A stretch of DNA of 64,000 bases from Planococcus salinarum (lineage in GTDB: Bacteria > Bacillota > Bacilli > Bacillales_A > Planococcaceae). The notes below the pieces were generated by a model. That model searched no databases. It was not told where the DNA came from and saw only the letters and a program-made list of their open reading frames with translations. Shown piece by piece: positions 16,969 through 25,148 of this stretch (positions are counted from its first letter, which is position 1; each line of letters opens with the position of its first letter). Where the stretch lies: the NCBI RefSeq assembly GCF_007004625.1, contig NZ_VIFV01000010.1:1-64000 (forward strand), written 5' to 3'. The translations under genes were made by a program, and so were the position numbers.

Positions 16969-17547
16969 ATGAATATACCAAACAAGATCACGGTTTCACG
17001 CATTCTTTTAATACCGGTTTTTATGATATTCATGTTGGTTGATTTTGGCTGGGGAGAAATGACCTTGTTTGGCGCCACAATGCCGATCACCCATTTTATC
17101 GGAGCACTTATTTTCATTTTTGCATCATTGACGGATTGGGTGGATGGGTTTTATGCCCGCAAATATAACCTTGTGACGACTTTCGGCAAATTCCTTGATC
17201 CATTGGCTGACAAATTGCTCGTTTCAGCGGCCTTAATCATATTGGTGGAACTCGGCTTTGCGCCATCGTGGATTGTTATCATCATCATCAGCCGGGAATT
17301 TGCGGTCACAGGTCTTCGGCTTGTGCTTGCAGGCGAAGGAGAAGTGGTGGCAGCCGGGAACCTGGGCAAGATCAAAACGACTGCGCAGATCCTTGCGGTA
17401 TCCTCTCTGCTGTTGTATGATACGATTTTCACATTGATCGGTCTGCCGTTCGGTTTGATAATGCTCTATGTTGCCCTGATCTTTACGGTATGGTCAGGCT
17501 GGGATTATTTTTACGCGAACAGAAAAGCGCTGATGGTTTCGAAATAA
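16969..17547 (+). CDS. pgsA: CDP-diacylglycerol-glycerol-3-phosphate 3-phosphatidyltransferase
   Basis: Makes phosphatidylglycerophosphate, the committed step to phosphatidylglycerol. 192-residue membrane protein with the CDP-alcohol phosphotransferase signature D-G-x2-A-R-x8-G-x3-D-x3-D, seen as DGFYAR ... GKFLDPLAD (about residues 63-85), and several hydrophobic helices. ATG 16969 preceded by GGAAGGGGAAG. Confidence 0.96.
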   Translation: MNIPNKITVSRILLIPVFMIFMLVDFGWGEMTLFGATMPITHFIGALIFIFASLTDWVDGFYARKYNLVTTFGKFLDPLADKLLVSAALIILVELGFAPSWIVIIIISREFAVTGLRLVLAGEGEVVAAGNLGKIKTTAQILAVSSLLLYDTIFTLIGLPFGLIMLYVALIFTVWSGWDYFYANRKALMVSK

Positions 17548-17586
17548 GGGTGGCAATCTTTCATACCATCCGCCTGTAAAATGTAA

Positions 17587-17690
17587 GATTAAAAATCAGC
17601 TTGTATATGACGGTTCGGCGCTTTGCGCAAAGGCAAAGATCGTGCTCGTGAGCTGTGCTCACTCTGGATTTTGTGGCATATCGACTTTAT
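17587..17690 (+). repeat. Divergent copy of the dispersed intergenic repeat
   Basis: Starts GATTAAAAATCAG, contains GACGGTTCGGC and ends TTTTGTGGCATATCGACT (17669-17686). The same three landmarks, in order, occur at 61722-61798 and partly at 54121-54242. The interior carries small hairpins (GCGCTTTGCGC, GAGCTGTGCTC). No gene in the 190-base pgsA-cinA gap. Confidence 0.45.
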
Positions 17691-17737
17691 TGGTTTTATT
17701 CAACTTAAATAATGCACAACAGAAAGGGGTTTGACCG

Positions 17738-18973
17738 ATGAATGCAGAAATTATTGCGGTAGGTTCAGAATTGCTGCTCGGACAGATTACGAATACGAAT
17801 GCCCGTTTTGTTTCAGGCCATTTGGCTGAACTCGGCATCAACGTCTATTACCATACAGCGGTGGGCGACAATCCCGAACGGCTCGAACAGGCGATCCAAA
17901 TTGCTGAAGGCCGGGCAGACCTGATCATTTTCTCAGGCGGGCTGGGGCCCACGAAAGACGATTTGACTAAAGAGACAATCGCAAGGCATCTGGGCACTAC
18001 GCTCGAGAAGGATGAACACGCGATGAATTCGATCGAAGCCTATTTCGAGCGCGTCAAACGTCCGATGACTGAAAACAATAAAAAACAGGCAATGGTTCTA
18101 AAGGGCAGTGAAGTGCTCGTCAATGACAATGGGATGGCACCCGGCATGTTTTACATGCACGAAGGGCGTGTCTATATCCTGTTGCCTGGACCGCCGCATG
18201 AAATCGAGCCGATGTTCCAATTTGAAGCCAAGCCGAAATTGATTCGCATGCTCAACAAAGAAAATGTCATCATTTCGCATGTTCTCCGGTTTTACGGTAT
18301 TGGAGAAGCGGCATTGGAAGACCTTCTGGACAGTATTCTGGAAAAGCAGACGAATCCGACAATCGCCCCTTTGGCATCTGCGGATGAAGTGACTTTGCGG
18401 ATTACTGCCAAAACAGATACCACAGAACAAGCCTGGCAGCTGATCAATGAAGCAAAACGTGAAATTCTTGAGGTTGTGGGCCAATACCTTTATGGATATG
18501 ACGATGATTCGCTTGCATCCCGGGCAGTGGACTTGCTGAAGCAGGAAAACAAGACAATTTCAGCTGCAGAAAGCCTGACTGCCGGACTGTTCCAGTCAGA
18601 ACTTGCTTCTGTTTCTGGAGCCAGTGCGGTTCTTTCGGGTGGTGTCATTGTATATAATGAAGAAACCAAAATCAGCCAGCTTGGTATTGCTGCTGAACTG
18701 TTGGACAGCCATGGCGTTGTGAGCGAAGAAACGGCAATTGCGATGGCGGATGCAGTCCGTAAAAAGTTTGGGACTGACTATGGCATCGGACTGACAGGAG
18801 CAGCCGGGCCGGATGCCCACGGAGGCGAGCCTGCGGGAACTGTTTGGATCGGCATCGCATCAGAGTCGGGGAGTGAGGCATACCGGCTTCAATTGTCCGG
18901 CATGCGCAACACCAACCGCATCCGTGCTGTGAAACTGGCTTTGCATTATTTAATACGAACACTGACCCCTTAA
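17738..18973 (+). CDS. cinA: CinA family competence/damage-inducible protein
   Basis: 411 residues: N-terminal MoaB/MogA-like domain (MNAEIIAVGSELLLGQITNTN, SGGLGPTKDD) and C-terminal CinA amidase domain (AAESLTAGLFQSEL, TGAAGPDAHGGEPAGTVWI), corresponding to nicotinamide-nucleotide (NMN) amidohydrolase activity in the family. ATG 17738 after GAAAGGGG. Next to recA, as in many Gram-positive genomes, though a strong terminator and a LexA-controlled promoter separate them. Confidence 0.95.
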   Translation: MNAEIIAVGSELLLGQITNTNARFVSGHLAELGINVYYHTAVGDNPERLEQAIQIAEGRADLIIFSGGLGPTKDDLTKETIARHLGTTLEKDEHAMNSIEAYFERVKRPMTENNKKQAMVLKGSEVLVNDNGMAPGMFYMHEGRVYILLPGPPHEIEPMFQFEAKPKLIRMLNKENVIISHVLRFYGIGEAALEDLLDSILEKQTNPTIAPLASADEVTLRITAKTDTTEQAWQLINEAKREILEVVGQYLYGYDDDSLASRAVDLLKQENKTISAAESLTAGLFQSELASVSGASAVLSGGVIVYNEETKISQLGIAAELLDSHGVVSEETAIAMADAVRKKFGTDYGIGLTGAAGPDAHGGEPAGTVWIGIASESGSEAYRLQLSGMRNTNRIRAVKLALHYLIRTLTP

Positions 18974-19006
18974 AAAAACGCGCAAAATTCATTTTTGCGC
19001 GTTTTT
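18974..19006 (+). terminator. Terminator after cinA
   Basis: AAAAACGCGCAAAA (18974-18987) / TTTTTGCGCGTTTTT (18992-19006) with terminal T run. Confidence 0.9.
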
Positions 19007-19069
19007 CCATTCCATAACTCGAATATGGTCTCTATATAAGTTTCAAAATCGTGATTTCGAATGCGAACA

Positions 19070-19083
19070 CGAATAAACGTTCG
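19070..19083 (+). promoter_or_regulatory. LexA (SOS) box of recA
   Basis: CGAATAAACGTTCG matches the Gram-positive LexA consensus CGAACRNRYGTTCG at 13 of 14 positions. It lies just upstream of the recA -35 element. Confidence 0.85.
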
Positions 19084-19091
19084 CTTTTTTC

Positions 19092-19120
19092 TTGTGTATT
19101 TCTCAATAACCTAGTATACT
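19092..19120 (+). promoter_or_regulatory. recA promoter
   Basis: TTGTGT (19092-19097), 17-base spacer, TATACT (19115-19120). Confidence 0.75.
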
Positions 19121-19165
19121 AGAAACAGGTAGAAAAATTGGTTTTAATTAAGAGGAGGATTTCTT

Positions 19166-20227
19166 TTGAGTGATCGTAAAGCAGCGTTAGATGTTGCGTT
19201 AAAACAAATTGAAAAACAATTTGGTAAAGGTTCAGTTATGAAATTAGGAGAAAAAAGTGACCGGAATATTTCATCGGTTTCCAGTGGTTCACTGGCAGTT
19301 GACTCTGCACTTGGAATAGGCGGATATCCACGTGGCCGTGTCATCGAAATTTACGGTCCTGAAAGTTCAGGTAAAACGACAGTTTCCCTCCACGCCATTG
19401 CGGAAGTCCAGGCTTCAGGCGGAACAGCAGCATTTATCGATGCAGAGCATGCGCTCGATCCGGTTTATGCACAGAACCTTGGCGTTAACATTGATGAGTT
19501 ACTGTTGTCTCAGCCCGATACAGGTGAACAGGCTTTGGAAATCTGCGAAGCACTGGTGCGAAGCGGAGCTGTGGATATCGTCGTAATCGACTCGGTTGCT
19601 GCACTTGTTCCAAAAGCGGAAATTGAAGGGGAAATGGGCGATTCGCACATGGGCTTGCAAGCCCGTCTGATGTCTCAGGCCCTCCGTAAATTGTCCGGTA
19701 TCATCAATAAATCGAATTCAATCGTAATCTTTATCAACCAGGTCCGTGAGAAGATCGGTGTGATGTTCGGTAATCCTGAAACAACAACCGGTGGACGTGC
19801 ATTGAAATTCTATTCTTCCATCCGTATGGAAGTGCGTCGTGCCGAAGCTTTGAAATCCGGCAACGACATCATCGGTAACAGAACGAAGATCAAGATCGTC
19901 AAAAACAAAGTTGCACCACCGTTCCGTACGGCAGAAGTGGATATCATGTACGGCAAAGGGATTTCGCGTGAAGGTGAAATCGTTGATATCGGTGCAGAAC
20001 TCGAAATCATCCAGAAGAGTGGTTCATGGTATTCCTATAAAGAGGAGCGTATCGGCCAGGGCCGTGAGAATGCGAAGCAATTCCTTCGCGACCACGAAGA
20101 TATCCGCAATGAGGTTGCAGGGAAAATTCGTGAACAGTACGGCATGGCGGCAGCGTCATATACAATTGCCGCTACAAAAGAAGAACCTGAAGACTTCAAT
20201 CTCCTGATCGATGAGGACGATAAATAA
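19166..20227 (+). CDS. recA: Recombinase RecA
   Basis: Forms filaments on ssDNA, promotes strand exchange and triggers LexA self-cleavage. 353 residues with Walker [10 protein letters not shown] (64-72), Walker [12 protein letters not shown], and the DNA-binding loop region [21 protein letters not shown] start at 19166 after AGAGGAGGAT. The LexA box upstream places it in the SOS regulon together with lexA and yneA in this window. Confidence 0.99.
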   Translation: MSDRKAALDVALKQIEKQFGKGSVMKLGEKSDRNISSVSSGSLAVDSALGIGGYPRGRVIEIYGPESSGKTTVSLHAIAEVQASGGTAAFIDAEHALDPVYAQNLGVNIDELLLSQPDTGEQALEICEALVRSGAVDIVVIDSVAALVPKAEIEGEMGDSHMGLQARLMSQALRKLSGIINKSNSIVIFINQVREKIGVMFGNPETTTGGRALKFYSSIRMEVRRAEALKSGNDIIGNRTKIKIVKNKVAPPFRTAEVDIMYGKGISREGEIVDIGAELEIIQKSGSWYSYKEERIGQGRENAKQFLRDHEDIRNEVAGKIREQYGMAAASYTIAATKEEPEDFNLLIDEDDK

Positions 20228-20241
20228 GTTTGAGCCCCAAC

Positions 20242-20284
20242 AGCCGGTGGTGCCAAAGCGATGCTTTGGTTCTGCCGGTTTTTT
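20242..20284 (+). terminator. Terminator after recA
   Basis: Inner stem CCAAAGC (20253-20259) / GCTTTGG and outer GCCGG/CCGG pairing, followed by T6. The rest of the 296-base gap (20286-20396) shows no gene. Confidence 0.75.
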
Positions 20285-20396
20285 ATTTCGGATTTGGAAA
20301 TTGCAAAGTTCCACTGGTGCTGGCGTGGCAAAGTCTGAAACGCAGTCCGAAGGTTTACTGGACCACATGCTGCCTGAATTCCGCGATATCAGCGGG

Positions 20397-20425
20397 TTGA
20401 CACTTTAAAGGTCCATCTATACAAT
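20397..20425 (+). promoter_or_regulatory. rny promoter
   Basis: Consensus TTGACA (20397-20402), 17-base spacer, TACAAT (20420-20425). A second TATAAT at 20434-20439 has no good -35. Confidence 0.75.
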
Positions 20426-20523
20426 TAAAACTGTATAATTTACTAATTTTACAGCATTAGAGTAGCAAGAAAATTTAATCTATTTTTGAAACGTTAAAAC
20501 GAATAGCAAGAGGAGGTGTCCGA

Positions 20524-22080
20524 ATGGAAAACGTGATCATCTTCGCTTTGCTTGGTATCATCGTCGGTATAGTTGTTGGTTATTTTGTAATGAAAAAATC
20601 AAATGAATCCAAAATGGCAGGTGCGAGAAACTCTGCAGAGCAAGTTATTGAAGATGCTAAGAGAGAAGCCGAAGCGCTGAAAAAAGAAGCCCTATTGGAA
20701 GCAAAAGACGAAAATCACAAATTGCGTACTGAAACAGAATCTGATATTCGGGAACGCCGATCAGAACTTCAAAAACAGGAGAATCGGTTGTTGCAGAGAG
20801 AAGAAAATTTAGATCGCAAGGATGATGCATTAAACAAAAGGGAAGCTGGGCTTGAACGCAAAGATGAAGCCCTTGCCGAAAAACAACAGCATATTGAACA
20901 GATGGAAAGCAAAGCTGAAGAACTGGTTCAACAGCAGCAATCCGAAATGGAACGGATTTCATCATTGACACGCGAAGAAGCGAAGTCGATCATCCTGCAG
21001 CAGGTTGAAAATGAACTTTCAACCGATATTGCCGTGATGGTCAAAGAAACTGAAGCCCGTGCCAAAGAGGAATCCGATAAAAAGGCCAAAAACATTTTGT
21101 CACTGGCGATGCAGCGTTTCGCGGCAGACCATGTGGCGGAGACGACTGTATCAGTTGTCAATCTGCCGAACGATGAGATGAAAGGCCGTATTATTGGACG
21201 TGAAGGCCGTAACATCCGAACACTTGAAACATTGACCGGAATCGATTTGATCATCGATGATACGCCTGAAGCGGTTATTCTTTCAGGTTTCGACCCGATC
21301 AGACGCGAGACTGCGAGATTGGCACTCGAAAAACTGGTATCCGATGGCCGTATCCATCCGGCACGGATTGAAGAGATGGTTGAAAAATCCAGACGCGAAG
21401 TCGATGAGCAAATCCGTGAAATTGGTGAACAAACCACATTTGACGTTGGGGTACATAATCTGCATCCCGATTTGATCAAAATTCTTGGCCGTCTGCGTTA
21501 CCGCACAAGTTACGGGCAAAATGTCCTCAAGCACTCAGTGGAGGTCGCATTCCTCTCCGGCTTGATGGCGGCGGAACTTGGCGAAGATGTCACTTTGGCA
21601 CGGCGCGCAGGATTGCTTCATGACATCGGTAAAGCGATCGACCATGAAGTGGAAGGCAGCCATGTTGAAATCGGGGTTGAGCTTGGAACCAAATACAAAG
21701 AGCATCCAGTCGTCATCAACAGTATCGCGTCCCACCACGGCGACACCGAAGCGACATCGATTATTTCGGTTATCGTTGCAGCAGCGGATGCCCTATCAGC
21801 GGCACGTCCGGGAGCGAGAAGTGAGACATTGGAAAACTATATCCGCCGTCTGGAAAAACTTGAAGAAATTTCAGAATCCTATGAAGGCGTTGAGAAATCA
21901 TTCGCCATTCAAGCGGGACGCGAAATTCGCATCATGGTCAGACCGGAACAGATTGATGATATGACTGCACACCGTCTGGCTCGCGATATCCGTAAGCGGA
22001 TTGAAGAAGAGCTTGATTATCCGGGACACATCAAAGTGACCGTAATCAGGGAAACCAGAGCAGTTGAATACGCAAAATAA
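20524..22080 (+). CDS. rny: Ribonuclease Y
   Basis: Membrane-anchored endoribonuclease that starts decay of many mRNAs. 518 residues: one N-terminal transmembrane helix (about 3-23), a long charged coiled coil (about 30-160), KH RNA-binding domain ([19 protein letters not shown], about 221-239) and HD domain with [13 protein letters not shown] and [15 protein letters not shown] 20524 after AGAGGAGGTG. The protein partner RicA is encoded 2.5 kb downstream. Confidence 0.98.
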   Translation: MENVIIFALLGIIVGIVVGYFVMKKSNESKMAGARNSAEQVIEDAKREAEALKKEALLEAKDENHKLRTETESDIRERRSELQKQENRLLQREENLDRKDDALNKREAGLERKDEALAEKQQHIEQMESKAEELVQQQQSEMERISSLTREEAKSIILQQVENELSTDIAVMVKETEARAKEESDKKAKNILSLAMQRFAADHVAETTVSVVNLPNDEMKGRIIGREGRNIRTLETLTGIDLIIDDTPEAVILSGFDPIRRETARLALEKLVSDGRIHPARIEEMVEKSRREVDEQIREIGEQTTFDVGVHNLHPDLIKILGRLRYRTSYGQNVLKHSVEVAFLSGLMAAELGEDVTLARRAGLLHDIGKAIDHEVEGSHVEIGVELGTKYKEHPVVINSIASHHGDTEATSIISVIVAAADALSAARPGARSETLENYIRRLEKLEEISESYEGVEKSFAIQAGREIRIMVRPEQIDDMTAHRLARDIRKRIEEELDYPGHIKVTVIRETRAVEYAK

Positions 22081-22086
22081 TAGGAT

Positions 22087-22125
22087 AAAGGCTTCGATGA
22101 ATGTCTATTCAAAGAAGCCTTTTTC
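22087..22125 (+). terminator. Terminator after rny
   Basis: AAAGGCTTC (22087-22095) / GAAGCCTTT (22114-22122) followed by T residues. Confidence 0.75.
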
Positions 22126-22145
22126 TTATGGAAAAAGGTGAGAGC

Positions 22146-22943
22146 ATGAAAGTTTTATTTATTGGAGATATTGTGGGCTCGATTGGCCGCGATGCATTGG
22201 AGTCCTACCTGCCGCGCCTGAAGAAAAAATATCAGCCGGATGCGGTGATTGCAAACGGCGAGAACGCTGCTGCAGGAAGAGGGATCACGAAATCGATTTA
22301 CCAGGATCTTCTCTTCATGGGCGTGGATATGGTGACGATGGGCAATCACACCTGGGATCAGAAAGAGATCTTTGATTTTATTGATGATGTGGATTATTTG
22401 ATCCGTCCGGCGAACTTCTCTTCGGAAGCGCCGGGGCGGGGAATGGCAACCCTGACGAAGAATGGCAAAACATTATCGGTGATCAACCTTCATGGCCGGG
22501 TATTTCTGCCGCCGCACGATGATCCATTCCAAAAAGCGGACGAACTGCTGGCAGAAGCGAAAGCTGTTTCCCCGCTGGTATTTGTGGATTTCCACGCAGA
22601 AGCGACAAGTGAAAAAATCGCCATGGGCTGGCACCTTGATGGGCGCGCATCCGTGGTCGTTGGTACGCATACACATGTCCAAACCGCGGATTCGCGCATC
22701 CTTCCGGGTGGCACAGCCTATATTTCGGACGTCGGCATGACGGGTCCGTACGATGAAGTGCTTGGCATGAGCAAGGATTCGGTGCTTTACCGCTTTAAAA
22801 CCAATATGCCAACACGTTTCGAGGTGCCAAAACGCGGACGTGCTGTCGTCAGCGGATTTTTCACTGAAATTGATGATGAAACAGGCAAAGCTGTGTCCTG
22901 TGAGCGAATCTATATCAATGAAGACTACCCCTTCCGGGGATAA
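22146..22943 (+). CDS. ymdB: YmdB metallophosphodiesterase
   Basis: 265-residue calcineurin-like phosphodiesterase active on 2',3'- and 3',5'-cyclic nucleotides in B. subtilis, where it influences biofilm gene expression. Metal-site segments visible: FIGDIVG (Asp8), ANGENAAAG, TMGNHTWDQKE and GTHTHVQTAD. ATG 22146 after AAAAGGTGAGAG. In sporulating relatives spoVS follows; here miaB comes next. Confidence 0.94.
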   Translation: MKVLFIGDIVGSIGRDALESYLPRLKKKYQPDAVIANGENAAAGRGITKSIYQDLLFMGVDMVTMGNHTWDQKEIFDFIDDVDYLIRPANFSSEAPGRGMATLTKNGKTLSVINLHGRVFLPPHDDPFQKADELLAEAKAVSPLVFVDFHAEATSEKIAMGWHLDGRASVVVGTHTHVQTADSRILPGGTAYISDVGMTGPYDEVLGMSKDSVLYRFKTNMPTRFEVPKRGRAVVSGFFTEIDDETGKAVSCERIYINEDYPFRG

Positions 22944-22986
22944 ATGGCCAGTTGGTGACGATTCTCCGACAATTCCATAGAATGAC

Positions 22987-23016
22987 TTGTCGGAAGACAG
23001 GCTGTTTCAGTATAAT
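22987..23016 (+). promoter_or_regulatory. miaB promoter
   Basis: TTGTCG (22987-22992), 18-base spacer, TATAAT (23011-23016). The -35 lies at the end of an inverted repeat CCGACA...TGTCGG (22963-22993). Confidence 0.55.
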
Positions 23017-23043
23017 TACGGTATAGTTGAAAGGGGTTTCTCG

Positions 23044-24591
23044 ATGAATGAAGACCAGCGTTTGCATTCGACCCAAGTAACGGCTTCCCGAACGGACGAT
23101 AAGACCGAAAAGGATTACAGCCAGTACTTTCAAAATGTCTATACTGCACCTTCATTGAAAAACGCTAAAAAGCGCGGAAAAGAGCAGGTGTCCTATGTGG
23201 ATAATTTTGCAGTCGATTCCCGCTTTGAAAATATGGGCCGAGGTCGGAGATTCTATATCCGCACTTACGGCTGTCAAATGAATGAGCATGATACTGAAGT
23301 AATCGCCGGTATACTGATGCAGCTCGGTTACGAACCCACCGAGTCAGTCAAGGACGCCAATGTGATTCTGCTGAATACGTGTGCCATCCGTGAAAATGCG
23401 GAAAATAAGGTATTCGGTGAACTTGGTCATTTCAAGCCTTTGAAACTGGAGAATCCGGATCTGCTGATCGGTGTCTGCGGCTGCATGTCGCAGGAAGAAT
23501 CAGTGGTCCATAAAATCCTGAAAACCTACGACCAGGTTGATATGATTTTTGGAACACATAATATTCACCGCCTGCCGGAGATTCTCGACAATGCCTATAA
23601 GTCGAAAGAGATTGTCATCGACGTATGGTCGAAAGAAGGCGATGTCATCGAGAATCTGCCGAAGGAGCGGAAAGGCAAGATCAAAGCGTGGGTTAACATC
23701 ATGTACGGCTGCGATAAGTTCTGTACGTACTGCATCGTGCCGTATACGCGCGGCAAAGAACGCTCCAGGCGTCCGGAGGATATCATCCGGGAAGTTCGCC
23801 ACCTTGCCGCACAGGGCTATAAGGAAGTCACATTGCTGGGGCAGAACGTCAATGCCTATGGCAAGGATTTCGCTGACAGCGATTACCGGCTCGGAGACCT
23901 GATGGAGGAGTTGGGAAAAATCGATATTCCCCGCATCCGGTTTACGACAAGCCACCCAAGGGATTTCGATGATCATCTGATCGGGGTCCTTGCCCAAGGC
24001 GGAAATCTTGTCGACCACATCCATTTACCTGTACAATCAGGGTCGACGGGTATGCTGAAAATTATGGCCCGCAAGTACACACGGGAACAATATATCGAAC
24101 TGGTCCGAAAAATCCGGGCTGCGATTCCAACGGTATCATTGACAACCGATATTATTGTCGGTTTTCCAAATGAAACCGATGAACAGTTCGAAGAAACGAT
24201 GTCGTTATTCCGGGAAATCGGCTATGAGATGGCGTTCACTTACATCTATTCCCCAAGGGAAGGGACTCCGGCTGCGAAAATGGAGGATAACATCCCGATG
24301 GAAGTAAAGAAAGAGCGCCTGCAGCGCCTCAACGAACTGGTCAAGGAACAGGCGCTGGCCGCCATGCAGTCTTACCAGGGGCAAGTGGTGGAAGTATTGG
24401 TTGAAGGCGAGAGCAAGAAAAATCCGGATGTTTTGTCCGGCTATACGGCGAAAAACAAACTTGTCAATTTCGTCGGGTCGAAGTCGATCGTCGGCCAACT
24501 TGTCAAAGTGAAAATAACTGAAACTAAAACATGGTCGCTGAACGGAGAACTTTCAGAAGTTGCCGCCGGCCAAGAAGTGGGTGTCCAATAG
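23044..24591 (+). CDS. miaB: tRNA-2-methylthio-N6-dimethylallyladenosine synthase
   Basis: Radical SAM methylthiotransferase that modifies A37 of tRNA after MiaA, whose gene is 10 kb downstream. 515 residues: N-terminal UPF0004 domain with three cluster cysteines ([26 protein letters not shown]), radical SAM motif CDKFCTYC, and a C-terminal TRAM domain. ATG 23044 follows GAAAGGGG; an earlier in-frame start would overlap the promoter. Directly abuts ricA. Confidence 0.97.
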   Translation: MNEDQRLHSTQVTASRTDDKTEKDYSQYFQNVYTAPSLKNAKKRGKEQVSYVDNFAVDSRFENMGRGRRFYIRTYGCQMNEHDTEVIAGILMQLGYEPTESVKDANVILLNTCAIRENAENKVFGELGHFKPLKLENPDLLIGVCGCMSQEESVVHKILKTYDQVDMIFGTHNIHRLPEILDNAYKSKEIVIDVWSKEGDVIENLPKERKGKIKAWVNIMYGCDKFCTYCIVPYTRGKERSRRPEDIIREVRHLAAQGYKEVTLLGQNVNAYGKDFADSDYRLGDLMEELGKIDIPRIRFTTSHPRDFDDHLIGVLAQGGNLVDHIHLPVQSGSTGMLKIMARKYTREQYIELVRKIRAAIPTVSLTTDIIVGFPNETDEQFEETMSLFREIGYEMAFTYIYSPREGTPAAKMEDNIPMEVKKERLQRLNELVKEQALAAMQSYQGQVVEVLVEGESKKNPDVLSGYTAKNKLVNFVGSKSIVGQLVKVKITETKTWSLNGELSEVAAGQEVGVQ

Positions 24592-25020
24592 ATGACTTAT
24601 TCAAAAGATGAAATCGTAGCAAAAGCACGTGAAGTGGCGGACATGATCGCCGAGACCGAAGAAGTTGACTTCTTCAAACGTGCAGAAGCACAAATCAATG
24701 AAAACCAGCAGATTCGCGAAAAAATCGCCAGTCTGAAAAGCCTTCAGAAGCAAGCGGTCAACTTCCAGCATTACGGCAAAGAACGTGCGCTCGAATTGAT
24801 CGAAGGCAAAATCAAGAAAATCGAAGATGATATCGACGCAGTGCCGATTGTGCAGGAGTTCAAGCAATCCCAGAGCGATGTAAATTCATTGCTCCAGATG
24901 GTGTCGACTGCAATCGCCAACCAGGTGACAAACAACATCATCACTGAAACAGGCGGCGACTTGCTGCGCGGCGAAACAGGTTCGAAAGTGAAAAACGATT
25001 CACCTGGAAGCTGTTCGTAA
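24592..25020 (+). CDS. ricA: RicA (YmcA), RNase Y specificity factor subunit
   Basis: 142-residue, largely helical YlbF/YmcA family protein. In B. subtilis RicA, RicF and RicT form a complex that binds Fe-S clusters and directs RNase Y processing. The single cysteine here is Cys141 in the C-terminal GSCS, consistent with a cluster ligand at the tail. ATG 24592 immediately follows the miaB stop, so the two are co-transcribed and coupled. In spore formers cotE lies next; it is absent. Confidence 0.92.
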   Translation: MTYSKDEIVAKAREVADMIAETEEVDFFKRAEAQINENQQIREKIASLKSLQKQAVNFQHYGKERALELIEGKIKKIEDDIDAVPIVQEFKQSQSDVNSLLQMVSTAIANQVTNNIITETGGDLLRGETGSKVKNDSPGSCS

Positions 25021-25049
25021 GCCTGCAACCCCAATAGAAAGTAATAGTT

Positions 25050-25085
25050 AAAACCGGAAGAGCCACATTGCTCTTTCGGTTTTTC
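25050..25085 (+). terminator. Terminator after ricA
   Basis: AAAACCGGAAGAGC (25050-25063) / GCTCTTTCGGTTTT (from 25070), with T run. Confidence 0.85.
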
Positions 25086-25102
25086 TTTTATGCCCGCATT
25101 TT

Positions 25103-25111
25103 TGTTATAAT
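25103..25111 (+). promoter_or_regulatory. mutS promoter, extended -10
   Basis: TGTTATAAT (TG-N-TATAAT; TATAAT at 25106-25111). The -35 is weak. First promoter of the long mutS-to-hfq gene run. Confidence 0.6.
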
Positions 25112-25148
25112 GGAGAAACGAAGAATCGAATGCGAAAGAGGTTTTAAA

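Noticed and set aside
20211-20408. 65-codon frame after recA
   Set aside because: Overlaps recA and the recA terminator; no ribosome site and no recognisable domain.
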